Shown here in pieces: positions 48,649 to 57,017 of a stretch of 64,000 nt of DNA (the first letter of the stretch is position 1; every line of letters begins with the position of its first letter). Made by a program: the position numbers and the translations under genes. Under the pieces are notes generated by a model, which saw only the letters and a list, made by a program, of their open reading frames with translations, ran no database searches and was not told the origin of the DNA. This DNA is from Ornithinimicrobium faecis (GTDB lineage Bacteria; Actinomycetota; Actinomycetes; Actinomycetales; Dermatophilaceae): the NCBI RefSeq assembly GCF_023923225.1, contig NZ_CP099489.1, positions 2,914,001-2,978,000 of the forward strand, in the 5' to 3' direction.

Positions 48649-50277
48649 TCACCCCATGTGCGGATAGCGCCAGTCGGTCGCGGCCACAAAGGTCTCCTTG
48701 ATGGACCGGGCGCTGCTCCACCGCATCAGGTTCTGCATGGAGCCGGCCTTGTCGTTGGTGCCGGAGGCGCGGGCGCCACCGAAGGGCTGCTGGCCCACCA
48801 CGGCACCGGTCGGCTTGTCGTTGATGTAAAAGTTGCCCGCGGCGAAACGCAGCTTGTCGGTCGCCAGCGCCACCGCCGCACGGTCCCGGGCGATGATCGC
48901 ACCGGTGAGGGCGTAGTCCGCCACGGACTCCATCTGGGTCAGCGTCTCCTCGAACTGGTCGTCGGGATAGACGTGCACGGCCAGGATCGGTCCGAAATAC
49001 TCCGTGGTGAAGGTGTCGTGCGTGGGGTCGCTGACCTCCAGCACTGTTGGCCGCACGAAGTAGCCCTCGGAGTCGTCGTAGGTGCCACCGGCGATGATCT
49101 TCACCGAGTCGTCGGCCTTGGCCCGGTCGAGGACGTCCTTGTGCTTGGCGAACGCCCGGTCGTCGATGACCGCGCCCATGAAATTGCTCAGGTCGCGCAC
49201 GTCGCCCACCGGCAGCGAGTCCGTGATCTCGGCCAGCTCGTCGCGCAGCTGGTCCCACAGGGACTGGGGGATGTAGGCGCGAGAGGCGGCGGAGCACTTC
49301 TGACCCTGATACTCAAAGGCGCCACGCACCAGCGCGGTGCGCAGCACGTCCAGGTCCGCCGACGGGTGGGCCACGACGAAGTCCTTGCCACCGGTCTCCC
49401 CGACGATCCGCGGGTAGGAGCGGTAGTTGGCGATGTTGCTGCCGATCGTGCCCCACAGCATCTGGAAGACCCGCGTGGAGCCGGTGAAGTGAATGCCGGC
49501 GAGGTCTCGGTGCGACAGGGCAACGTCGGAGACCTCTGGCCCGTGCCCGGTGACCATGTTGATCACTCCCGGGGGCATCCCGGCCTCCATGAGCACGTCC
49601 ATCACCACGGAGGCCGCGCGCTGCTGGGTGGTCGCCGGCTTCCACAGGACCGTGTTGCCCATCAGGGCCGGAGCGGTCGGCAGGTTGCCTGAGATCGCCG
49701 TGAAGTTGAACGGGGTGACGGCGTAGACGAACCCCTCGAGCGGTCGCTGATCAGTGCGGTTCCACACGCCGGGCGCGTTGCGGATCGGCTGGTCCGCGAG
49801 AATCTGCCGCCCGTAGTGGACGTTGAAACGCCAGAAGTCGATCAGCTCACAGGCGGAGTCAATCTCGGCCTGGGTGGCCGTCTTGGACTGGCCGAGCATG
49901 GTGGCGGCATTGATCCGCGAGCGCCACGGGCCCGCCAGCAGCTCCGCTGCACGCAGCAGGATGGCCGCGCGGTCGTCATAGTCCATGGCTGCCCAGGCAG
50001 GAGCGGCCTCCCGCGCGGCGTCGATGGCTGCCGTCGCGTCGGCTGCCTGCGCGTTGCGCAGGGTGCCGAGCACCTCGGCGTGGGCGTGCGGCTGGACGAC
50101 GTCGATGGCCTCACCGCCACCGGTGACCTGCTCGCCACCGATCACGTGCGGGAGATCGACAGGCGTGGCCGCCATCTCAGCGAGCGCCGCCTCCAGCTCC
50201 ACCCGCTCGGGGCTGTCCGGGGCATAGTCCCTGACCGGCTCGTTGATCGGGTCGGGGACCGTCGTCACGGCATCCAT
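48649..50277 (-). CDS. pruA: L-glutamate gamma-semialdehyde dehydrogenase
   Basis: 542 residues of the stand-alone P5C dehydrogenase. The aldehyde dehydrogenase motifs are clear: the catalytic cysteine in EYQGQKCSAASRAYIP, the glutamate in VGETGGKDFVVAHP, and the C-terminal NFYINDKPTGAVVGQQPFGG. It oxidises the semialdehyde to glutamate with NAD. No proline dehydrogenase gene is in view. ATG 50277 has GGAGGAG upstream. Glutamate made here can enter the large GDH encoded 1.2 kb away on the same strand. Confidence 0.95.
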   Translation of the reverse strand: MDAVTTVPDPINEPVRDYAPDSPERVELEAALAEMAATPVDLPHVIGGEQVTGGGEAIDVVQPHAHAEVLGTLRNAQAADATAAIDAAREAAPAWAAMDYDDRAAILLRAAELLAGPWRSRINAATMLGQSKTATQAEIDSACELIDFWRFNVHYGRQILADQPIRNAPGVWNRTDQRPLEGFVYAVTPFNFTAISGNLPTAPALMGNTVLWKPATTQQRAASVVMDVLMEAGMPPGVINMVTGHGPEVSDVALSHRDLAGIHFTGSTRVFQMLWGTIGSNIANYRSYPRIVGETGGKDFVVAHPSADLDVLRTALVRGAFEYQGQKCSAASRAYIPQSLWDQLRDELAEITDSLPVGDVRDLSNFMGAVIDDRAFAKHKDVLDRAKADDSVKIIAGGTYDDSEGYFVRPTVLEVSDPTHDTFTTEYFGPILAVHVYPDDQFEETLTQMESVADYALTGAIIARDRAAVALATDKLRFAAGNFYINDKPTGAVVGQQPFGGARASGTNDKAGSMQNLMRWSSARSIKETFVAATDWRYPHMG

Positions 50278-50334
50278 TGGTCTGCTCCTCCAGTGGGTTG
50301 GGTGATCTCGTCGTCGAGGCTCGTCCTCATGCTC

Positions 50335-50778
50335 TCAGGAGGACAGCAGGGAACGCACATCGGCGAGCTCGGTGGCGTCATACCAGGACAGCTCGATCAC
50401 CTCAGCGTCCGTCGAGACGGCAGCGTCCTCCCCCAACAGGTCGTCACCAACATGCAGGGAGGCGATGCGCGGCAGGCTCACCGGCCCGTGCACGATCACC
50501 CGTGAGCCCAGCGGCGCGGCGTCGTCAATGGTGTCGCGTCCCACGTCGGCGGCCGCGACGAGGACTGGCACCCCCTCCTGCTGGCAGTAGACAGCGGCGT
50601 CCTGCAACGCGGCATACTCCCAGGCCTCCTCGTCTCCCCCGGGGTCCGAGCGGCGCACCGACTCGGTGACGACGAAGGCCACCAGGTCACCGACCAGGGA
50701 CCCCTGCTCGTGCAACTCGCTGGCACGCTCGGCGGTGAGCGGGAGGTAGCAGCGGATCTGTTGGGCAATCTGCACCAT
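50335..50778 (-). CDS. DUF6912-like protein
   Basis: 147 residues. The sequence IRCYLPLTAERASELHEQGS and the alternating beta/helix pattern match a small actinobacterial family of unknown function (DUF6912, from memory). ATG 50778 with AAGGAG was preferred over upstream starts. It follows the acyltransferase stop by 14 bp and precedes pruA. Confidence 0.6.
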   Translation of the reverse strand: MVQIAQQIRCYLPLTAERASELHEQGSLVGDLVAFVVTESVRRSDPGGDEEAWEYAALQDAAVYCQQEGVPVLVAAADVGRDTIDDAAPLGSRVIVHGPVSLPRIASLHVGDDLLGEDAAVSTDAEVIELSWYDATELADVRSLLSS

Positions 50779-50792
50779 GTCGATTCTCCTTC

Positions 50793-52208
50793 TCAGTCGT
50801 CGGCAGCGACGAGTTCGGCGAGCGCTGAGTCGATGCACTCAGCCAGCACGTTGAGGTCGGGCATGGCCTCGCGGTCGGCGTTGAGTCCGAGGTGGACCCG
50901 GCCGTCGTAGGACGTCAGGCCGATGGCCAGCGCCTGACGCTGAGCGAGCGGGATGACGGGGTAGGTCGCTCGTAACCGAGCTGGCCCGGCGAAGCGGGCC
51001 TCCTGCGGTCCGGGCACGTTGCTGATCACCAGGTTGAAGACACGCCGCGACATGGCACTGGCTGCCCGGGCGGCCATCGAGTGCAGCGTGGGGGCAGCGA
51101 ACCCGGCCAGCCCCGCGATGCCAGCTGCACCGATGGCCTGCCCGTCGCGCAGTTGCTTGGCCATCCGATAGCTGACCTGCTGGAGCCGCATGACCGGACT
51201 GGGCTCACCGACCGGCAGGTCGACAAACGCTGCGACGACCGGACCACCAACGCGCGACTCGACCTGGCCGTCCTCGACGGACAACGGGACCATGGCCCGC
51301 AGGGTGCTGGAGGAGCTGATCGGCTCCCCGCGCGTCATCAGCCACTCCCGCAGGGCCCCCGTCAGCGTGGCGAGGACGACGTCGTTGACGGTGACGTGTC
51401 CCAGGTCACCGGCCCCGAAACGGCGGCTGCGGACCTGGCGGAAGTCGTCCAGGTCCAGGTCGATGAGCGCCACCCTGCGCGTCGAGCCGACTGGGGTGTT
51501 GAGCGGGGTGTCGGGGGTCGGGCTGGCTGCTGTGCGCACGAGGGCTGTGCCGGCCTGCTGGGCGACCTCGACGACCTTGCTGCCGGTGTGCCGCAGGTCG
51601 GTCACGCCTGCGCGCACGCCGTCCCACAGGCGTCGCGGTGAGGTGACCGTGGTGATCGCCGAGCGGGTCATCAGCTCAACGTCGCTGGGCTCGGGCGAGG
51701 GACTCCACGTCTGCACGATGGGCACGACGTCGGTCGGTGCCTCGTCCAGGATGACCTGGCCGATGTCGAGGCCATGGATGCCGTCGACCATGGCCTGATG
51801 CGTCTTGCTGACCAGGGCGAAGCGGTCGTTCTCAAGCCCCTCGACCAGGTAGATCTCCCACAACGGCCGGCTCCGGTCCAGCTGGCGGGACTGGACGCGA
51901 GCCACGAACTCGGAGAGCTGCTCCACCGTCCCGGGACGGGGCAGCCCGGAGCGACGCACGTGATAGCTCAGGTCGAAGTCTGCGTCGTCCACCCAGACGG
52001 GCCCGCCGAGCCCAGCTGGCACCTGTCGCACGCGCTGGCGATAGCGATGCACGTAGGCGACCCGGTTGGACACGAGGTCCAGCAGGGTGTCGTGGTCGAA
52101 GCCCTCCTCCGGCATGTCGAAGACCAGCACCGAGCCGACATGCATGGCCGTGGCCGGTCCCTCGAGGTAGAGGAACGATGAGTCCACCGGAGTGAGGCGA
52201 TCTAGCAC
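50793..52208 (-). CDS. WS/DGAT-family O-acyltransferase
   Basis: 471 residues. Begins LDRLTPVDSSFLYLEGPATA and continues with the WS/DGAT N-terminal domain. The active-site motif is H137-QAMVD-G143, where the second histidine of HHxxxDG is glutamine (Q138). Later conserved pieces (VTVNDVVLATLTGALREWL, NLVISNVPGPQEA) are intact. Family members make wax esters or triacylglycerol from acyl-CoA. Loss of the second histidine, the presumed base, leaves activity uncertain. GTG 52208 start, 12 bp after the CpaE-like gene. Confidence 0.85.
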   Translation of the reverse strand: MLDRLTPVDSSFLYLEGPATAMHVGSVLVFDMPEEGFDHDTLLDLVSNRVAYVHRYRQRVRQVPAGLGGPVWVDDADFDLSYHVRRSGLPRPGTVEQLSEFVARVQSRQLDRSRPLWEIYLVEGLENDRFALVSKTHQAMVDGIHGLDIGQVILDEAPTDVVPIVQTWSPSPEPSDVELMTRSAITTVTSPRRLWDGVRAGVTDLRHTGSKVVEVAQQAGTALVRTAASPTPDTPLNTPVGSTRRVALIDLDLDDFRQVRSRRFGAGDLGHVTVNDVVLATLTGALREWLMTRGEPISSSSTLRAMVPLSVEDGQVESRVGGPVVAAFVDLPVGEPSPVMRLQQVSYRMAKQLRDGQAIGAAGIAGLAGFAAPTLHSMAARAASAMSRRVFNLVISNVPGPQEARFAGPARLRATYPVIPLAQRQALAIGLTSYDGRVHLGLNADREAMPDLNVLAECIDSALAELVAADD

Positions 52209-52220
52209 GGGCCCATCGTG

Positions 52221-53594
52221 TCAGATGCTGCCGGTCCGGCGCGCCAGTCGGCCACCTCGCGGTGGCGTCAGGACACGGCCGCTGACCCGGGTGGCGAGCT
52301 CGCGCAGCCCCGCGCGGGCCGGGCTGCTGGGTCGTGCCTCGCGCAGTGTCTGTCCGGCGAGCACAGCTGCATCGACACCCGACTGGTCATCGGCGACCAG
52401 GACGACGTCCGTGACCCCCGCGAAACGCTCCAGGGCCTCCCGCACCCGTCGGGTGGGGTCTCGCCCCACGGCACCGGCGCGCAGCCTGTTCACTGCGACC
52501 GTGGTCCGCGCATCGGTGACCTCCGCTAACTGGTCCAGTCCGCGCACCAACCGCTGCAGGGACACTGGGTCGGCCGCTCCGACAACGACCACCTCGTCGG
52601 CAGCCTCCAGCGCTGCCAGGGTCGCCCCGTTGCGGCGCGGGGCCGCAGTGTCAAAACTCAGTTCCTCATCGGCCTCCAGGCAGAACCCCGTGTCCAGCAC
52701 CGTCAGCGGCACACTCTGCACACAGGCGGCGAGCACGTCGGCAAGGGCGTGCTCGCGCAGCTCAGTCCACCGGTCGGGGCGTGGCATCCCGGTGAGCACC
52801 CGCAGCCCGGGTGCCACCTCGGGCGCCATGGTGCTCAGCACGGCGGGGTTGAGGTTGCCCTGGTCAGCGGCCCGGGCGGCCGCCGCGACCCCGGGCGCCT
52901 CGTCCAGCACCGCCAGCAGTTGGGCGACCGAGGCGCCATAGGTGTCCAGGTCAGCGAGGATCACCGGTTGTCCCGGCTCCGCGAGCTCGGCGGCCAGGTT
53001 GACGGCGACGGTGCTGCGTCCCGGCGCACCCACCGGGCCCCAGACGGCCACGACGCGGCCCTCCGCGTCCGGCCCCTCCTGCGACCTGCTTGGTGTGCGC
53101 TCGGGTCGCCCTCGCGCCCCGTCACCCGGTGCAGCAGTATGCGGAGTGGTCACCTCGTCGGCGGCCTCGCGCACGTCCTGGTCACCGGTGGTGTGATCCG
53201 CGGTGGTGTGATCCGCGGTGGCGTCATCGGGTGCGTGCCCGGCGTCGAGGAGCTCGGCCAGGGCCGCGTCGAGCTGTGCCTGGTCCGCGTCTGCGGGCAC
53301 CACCACCGGCACCGACCAGCGCCGCAGCATCCGCTCCCCTGGCTCGTCACCGGGTCGGTGCACGCCCAGGACGAGCAGGTCACGCTCGTGCAGCTCGCGG
53401 ATGGCGCTGCGTTCCAGCCCCCGCAACTCGGCCGAGACGACGGCCACACGTCCCACCCCCGCTGCTGCTGCCCCCAACAGCTCCGCGAGGTCGGCGCACC
53501 GCCGCACCACGTGCACGGACCGGCTGCTGCCGAGTTTGGTGACCAGCTCGGCCTCGAACCGTGGCGTGACGGCCGTGAGCAGGGGCAGACTCAT
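52221..53594 (-). CDS. CpaE/Ssd-like ParA-family ATPase
   Basis: 457 residues. An N-terminal receiver-like region (about 1-115), a low-complexity acidic linker containing DHTT repeats (about 125-145), and a MinD/ParA domain with a P-loop WGPVGAPGRSTVAVNL in which the usual second lysine is arginine. ADLDTYGASVAQLL is the second motif. CpaE-type proteins localise pilus assembly; Ssd affects septum placement. The gene lies 4 bp before the SAF gene's end, so the two are coupled, but the pilus ATPase and inner-membrane genes are absent here. Confidence 0.78.
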   Translation of the reverse strand: MSLPLLTAVTPRFEAELVTKLGSSRSVHVVRRCADLAELLGAAAAGVGRVAVVSAELRGLERSAIRELHERDLLVLGVHRPGDEPGERMLRRWSVPVVVPADADQAQLDAALAELLDAGHAPDDATADHTTADHTTGDQDVREAADEVTTPHTAAPGDGARGRPERTPSRSQEGPDAEGRVVAVWGPVGAPGRSTVAVNLAAELAEPGQPVILADLDTYGASVAQLLAVLDEAPGVAAAARAADQGNLNPAVLSTMAPEVAPGLRVLTGMPRPDRWTELREHALADVLAACVQSVPLTVLDTGFCLEADEELSFDTAAPRRNGATLAALEAADEVVVVGAADPVSLQRLVRGLDQLAEVTDARTTVAVNRLRAGAVGRDPTRRVREALERFAGVTDVVLVADDQSGVDAAVLAGQTLREARPSSPARAGLRELATRVSGRVLTPPRGGRLARRTGSI

Positions 53595-53598
53595 CGGC

Positions 53599-54300
53599 TC
53601 ACGACCCGGAGCTGCCCGGAGCAGGCACCAGGGTGACCTTCGCGTCCTGGTCGACGCTGGAGATCACGGCCCCCACCTGATCCGCCGGGACGACGACCTG
53701 GACCGCGGCCCGCCCGACCCCCATCCCCAGACCGTTGCCCGTGCTGGGGGTGCGAGCGATGACCGCGCTGCTCAGCAGCAGCTCCGGCTCCCCATAGGCC
53801 GTGCCGGCCTGCTCGGGGTCCTGCCGGCTCACCCACAGGTCGACGACCGTCCCGATGGTCAGGGTCTGGGCACTGGCCGGGTCGACCGGCACCGTGACCG
53901 TCTTGTCCCGCGCCTCACTGGCGGAGCCCAGCGCGCCAGAGGGGACCAGCTCCCCCTCTGCCACCTGCCGCAGGGCGACCGTTCCGGCGGCGAGCGGCTG
54001 CGTGGCGTCCACATAGTGGGACATCGCCGCTTCCATCCGCACGCTGACCGTCACCAGGTCTTCAGCAGCAACCTCCTGGCCGGGCAGGATCGGGTGAGCC
54101 GCGGCATACACCGGTGTGGTCTCGTCGAGCTCGGTCACCAGGCGGACGCCGCCGGCGACCGCCAGCAGGACCAGCAGCACCCCGACCAGCAGCCTGGTGT
54201 CGCGCCAGCTGGGCCGGCGCAGACGTCGCGCCCGGCTGACCTGATCGCGCTCGGGACTTGTGGTCTGCACCCTCGCATCTCCCCTGTCGCGTCGACTCAT
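53599..54300 (-). CDS. SAF-domain membrane protein (CpaB/RcpC-like)
   Basis: 233 residues. A basic cytoplasmic N-terminus, one membrane helix (about 39-57, LLVGVLLVLLAVAGGVRLV), then a SAF domain (AAAHPILPGQEVAAEDL, then DATQPLAAGTVALRQVAEGE) and a C-terminal part like CpaB periplasmic regions. In Flp pilus systems CpaB caps the secretin; in actinobacteria it may stabilise the assembly at the wall. The GTG at 54267 with GGGGAG is a strong alternative start. Confidence 0.78.
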   Translation of the reverse strand: MSRRDRGDARVQTTSPERDQVSRARRLRRPSWRDTRLLVGVLLVLLAVAGGVRLVTELDETTPVYAAAHPILPGQEVAAEDLVTVSVRMEAAMSHYVDATQPLAAGTVALRQVAEGELVPSGALGSASEARDKTVTVPVDPASAQTLTIGTVVDLWVSRQDPEQAGTAYGEPELLLSSAVIARTPSTGNGLGMGVGRAAVQVVVPADQVGAVISSVDQDAKVTLVPAPGSSGS

Positions 54301-54345
54301 CCAACTGACGACACGGTAGTGTCCCCAGCCCGGGTGCCGTTCATC

Positions 54346-54354
54346 TTGTCCACA
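54346..54354 (+). promoter_or_regulatory. DnaA box
   Basis: TTGTCCACA, the actinobacterial consensus, in the divergent promoter region between the SAF gene and the HTH gene. Confidence 0.5.
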
Positions 54355-54441
54355 GGCTGATCCATGGACCACCCGCAGCAGGTAAAATCCACGTCAAGGT
54401 TCGCCACCTGGCGAACTGTGTCACCCGGACGGAGCAGCCCG

Positions 54442-54693
54442 TTGGAGAGTCGGTTCCTCACCCTCACCGATGTCGCCGAGACGCTGAATGTCTCGATGGC
54501 GCAGACCAAGGCCCTGGTGCGCAGCGGTGCGCTGCCCGCGCTGAAGATCGGTGGCCGGGGAGTCTGGCGAGTCGAGGCCAGCATGCTCGAGGACTACATC
54601 CAGCGGATGTATGCGCAGACTCGAGAGTCGATCGCCCAGCTCGGCGACGAGGTGGACGCCGGCCCCAGCACGGACGACAACGACGACCTGTGA
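54442..54693 (+). CDS. Excisionase-type (BldC-like) helix-turn-helix protein
   Basis: 83 residues from TTG 54442: RFLTLTDVAETLNVSMAQTK then ALVRSGALPALKIGGRGVWR, a winged MerR/excisionase-type DNA-binding domain, followed by a helix YIQRMYAQTRESIAQ and an acidic tail. The TTG start with GGAG 8 bp upstream fits the family's beginning; ATG 54364 would add 26 residues. Small proteins of this kind (BldC, Xis) bind direct repeats cooperatively. There is no integrase nearby, so a housekeeping regulator is likelier than a phage excisionase. Confidence 0.8.
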   Translation: MESRFLTLTDVAETLNVSMAQTKALVRSGALPALKIGGRGVWRVEASMLEDYIQRMYAQTRESIAQLGDEVDAGPSTDDNDDL

Positions 54694-54784
54694 CCTGCGC
54701 CAGCGACGGCATCGCCACGTCGGTCGCCCCCGTCAGCCGCCCACGTCAGTCACTCACGTCGGTTGCCCAGGTCAGTCGCCCAGG

Positions 54785-55351
54785 TCAGTCGCCCTGTCTG
54801 CTGACGCAGGCCAGGGCCGCGTAGGGCACCGTGACGCGAGACTGGATCTCCCGGGTGCGACGTGGCAGGTCCGCCGGGTGGGCACTCAGATCCAGGTGAT
54901 CAGCACCGACCCGGTCGATGGTCCCGGTGAGCGTTGCCGCCTCAACCAGGTGCACGCGCACCACTGACCGGTCCCGGCTGAGCGCGCGCAGCACCTGCCG
55001 GAGTCCCAGCGAGCGCTGCACCTGCCCTGTCCGGCCCGGGTCCGAACGACCCGAGAGTCCCTGGATGGTGACGACACTGGCGGTCACCACGAGCGACTCG
55101 TGGACACGGGACGAGTCCTGATGCTCCAGCACGATCCACTCCCGGCCGATCTCGGTGAGCGTTCCCTCAAGCACCGGGCCACCGCGCAGCACCAGCCGGA
55201 CGGCCCGCCCCAGGTCGGCCAGATAGCGCTCGCTGAGAGCGACCCGTCCCAGGTTGGCCCGCGTGTGCTCCACGACCTCCCCGCGCAGTTCCGCGGCCTG
55301 CTGGGCTGCCAGTTGTGCTTCCAGGTCGTCGAACAGATCGGTCCACCGCAT
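54785..55351 (-). CDS. Conserved actinobacterial protein of unknown function
   Basis: 188 residues with no known domain. Begins MRWTDLFDDLEAQLAAQQAA and contains beta-rich pieces LVLRGGPVLEGTLTEIGREW and EAATLTGTIDRVGADHLDLS, suggesting two Sm/SH3-like small barrels. Close to the HTH gene's end (convergent, with a 91-bp gap carrying three imperfect copies of CCCAGGTCAGTCG). Confidence 0.6.
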   Translation of the reverse strand: MRWTDLFDDLEAQLAAQQAAELRGEVVEHTRANLGRVALSERYLADLGRAVRLVLRGGPVLEGTLTEIGREWIVLEHQDSSRVHESLVVTASVVTIQGLSGRSDPGRTGQVQRSLGLRQVLRALSRDRSVVRVHLVEAATLTGTIDRVGADHLDLSAHPADLPRRTREIQSRVTVPYAALACVSRQGD

Positions 55352-55387
55352 GCGCCGATTGTGCCCGAGTCCGGCTGGCCATCGTGG

Positions 55388-55396
55388 TTATCCACA
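55388..55396 (+). promoter_or_regulatory. DnaA box
   Basis: TTATCCACA in the divergent region between the hypothetical gene (start 55351) and the LysM gene, 40 bp left of the phased 10-bp repeats. Confidence 0.5.
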
Positions 55397-55435
55397 GCCG
55401 ATGGCACCTCTTGCGCACAATCTCATACTGCGCTC

Positions 55436-55475
55436 TAATGATTCGTAATGAACGCTAATGAACGCAAACGAACGC
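55436..55475 (+). repeat. Four helically phased 10-bp direct repeats
   Basis: TAATGATTCG, TAATGAACGC, TAATGAACGC and AAACGAACGC in unbroken succession upstream of the LysM gene. The 10-bp period is one DNA turn, as in operators bound by proteins that polymerise on direct repeats. Confidence 0.75.
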
Positions 55476-55495
55476 ATGACACGGGAGGGCGGGCC

Positions 55496-56365
55496 ATGGA
55501 ACGACGCAACGACAGGACGGGTGCACCACCGGATCGGTCGGTCCCGGTTGACCGCGTGGGTCTCTGGGCGGGGATGCTCGGCGCGGCCCTGTCCGCAGGC
55601 TGTGGACTCCTTGGCGTGGTCTGCGCCCGGCACGCCACGGCTGTGCTCGGGTCGACGCGGGAGGGGCTGGTCCCCCCGGCGCTGGGGCTGGAGGTGCTCG
55701 CTGTGGGCGCCGCAGCCCTCATCGCGGCGTGGTTGTCGCTGCTGCTCCTGCTGGGGGCTGCCTCGGCGCTGCCTGGCTCGCGCCTGGCGCTCCTGCGCAC
55801 GGTCTCCGTCCGCCTTGCTCCCCGCCTGGCGCCACGGATCGCAGCGGGGCTGGTCGGCTCGGTCGTCGTGGTCAGCTCAGCGGGTGTTGCCCAGTCGCAC
55901 GGACCAGTGGTGGCAACCACCCCCGCGAGCGCCCCAGCGGCTGTCCCAGCGGCTGCCCCTGAGGCTGCTCCAGAGGCTGCACCGGAGGCGGCAGCGGAAC
56001 CGGAGGCTGCGCCAGAACCGGAGGCGGCAGCAGAACCGGCCGCTGCGGCTCGGCCCGCCCCCGAGCCGGGTTGGCGGCCCACGACGTCACCGGCTCACCC
56101 GTCCGCGGGCGGTGCTGCCATCGAGTTGGTGAGCCGCGGCACCGCCGAGCCAGACACCGTGGTCGTGCGCGGCGGGGACACCCTGTGGGACATTGCCGCG
56201 CGGCACCTGGGTCCGGAGGCAGACGCAGCAAGCATCGCCGAGACCTGGCCCCGCTGGCACGAGGCCAATCGCGACACCATTGGCGCCGACCCGCACCTGC
56301 TGTTGCCCGGCACCGTGCTGGTGCCGCCGGCTGAGTTGGGCACCACGTCACAGGTTGCGTCATGA
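55496..56365 (+). CDS. LysM-domain membrane protein
   Basis: 289 residues from ATG 55496 (GGAGGG upstream). Three hydrophobic segments (about 24-45, 65-85 and 105-135), an Ala/Pro/Glu-repeat linker (about 145-195), and a C-terminal LysM domain (GGDTLWDIAARHLGPEADAA; LLLPGTVLVPP). It is probably membrane-anchored and binds peptidoglycan with its LysM end. The ATG of the next gene overlaps its stop (ATGA). Confidence 0.85.
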   Translation: MERRNDRTGAPPDRSVPVDRVGLWAGMLGAALSAGCGLLGVVCARHATAVLGSTREGLVPPALGLEVLAVGAAALIAAWLSLLLLLGAASALPGSRLALLRTVSVRLAPRLAPRIAAGLVGSVVVVSSAGVAQSHGPVVATTPASAPAAVPAAAPEAAPEAAPEAAAEPEAAPEPEAAAEPAAAARPAPEPGWRPTTSPAHPSAGGAAIELVSRGTAEPDTVVVRGGDTLWDIAARHLGPEADAASIAETWPRWHEANRDTIGADPHLLLPGTVLVPPAELGTTSQVAS

Positions 56366-56955
56366 GCGCCCAACCGCTCGAGCACGCAGCGGCGCCGGCC
56401 GACGGACAGGAGGCCGCGGCGCCGCGCCGGCGGAGCGCCCTGGCTCCATCGCGCGCACGGGGCGGGCACCTGCGTGTCCTGCCCATCCCGGACAACGAGC
56501 CGCCCCCGCTGCCGCGCGGGATGCACCCCGATGCTCCCGACCCACGGTTTGTCCAGGGCTGCCTTGCCGTCGACTTCCAACTCGAGGGCCACGATGAGCT
56601 CTTCGGTCCCCAATCGACGGGGCGGGCCGACCTGCCAGATCCCGAGGCCTGGGCCCAGCGACTCATCACCGCGATCCTGGAGGCGATGGACGGTGTGCGT
56701 CCGGCCGGGCAGCTCAGCCGCTGGATCTCCCCCGACATCAGGGATCGCATCACCCGCCGGGGCATCCTGGCGCGACAACGTCATCAACGACCAGGCGGCG
56801 CCCACCGGGTGCGTGCCCTGCGGGTCTGCGAACCGGCAGACGGCATCGCCGAGGTCGCGGCCGTGATCAGCCACCAAACCCGCGTTCGGGCGCTGGCGCT
56901 GCGGATGACCGGTGTGGACGGACGCTGGTTGATCACCGCCCTGGAGCTCGGCTGA
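56362..56955 (+). CDS. Rv3235-family protein
   Basis: 197 residues. Recognised by its final pattern (QRLITAILEAMDGVRPAGQL, SRWISPDIRDRI, HRVRALRVCEPADGIAEVAA). The family is confined to actinobacteria and commonly stands near secA, as here, where it faces secA convergently (62-bp gap). A proline/arginine-rich N-terminus precedes the domain. Function unknown. Coupled to the LysM gene by a 4-bp overlap. Confidence 0.82.
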   Translation: MSAQPLEHAAAPADGQEAAAPRRRSALAPSRARGGHLRVLPIPDNEPPPLPRGMHPDAPDPRFVQGCLAVDFQLEGHDELFGPQSTGRADLPDPEAWAQRLITAILEAMDGVRPAGQLSRWISPDIRDRITRRGILARQRHQRPGGAHRVRALRVCEPADGIAEVAAVISHQTRVRALALRMTGVDGRWLITALELG

Positions 56956-57017
56956 GGCGGTCGCCGACCCACTCACGTCGACCAACTCGCGTCGACCCAA
57001 CTCGGAGCGTTGCCGGG

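Noticed and set aside
54442..54693. Phage excisionase of an integrated element
   Set aside because: No integrase, att-like repeat or phage gene nearby, and the neighbourhood is conserved housekeeping sequence.
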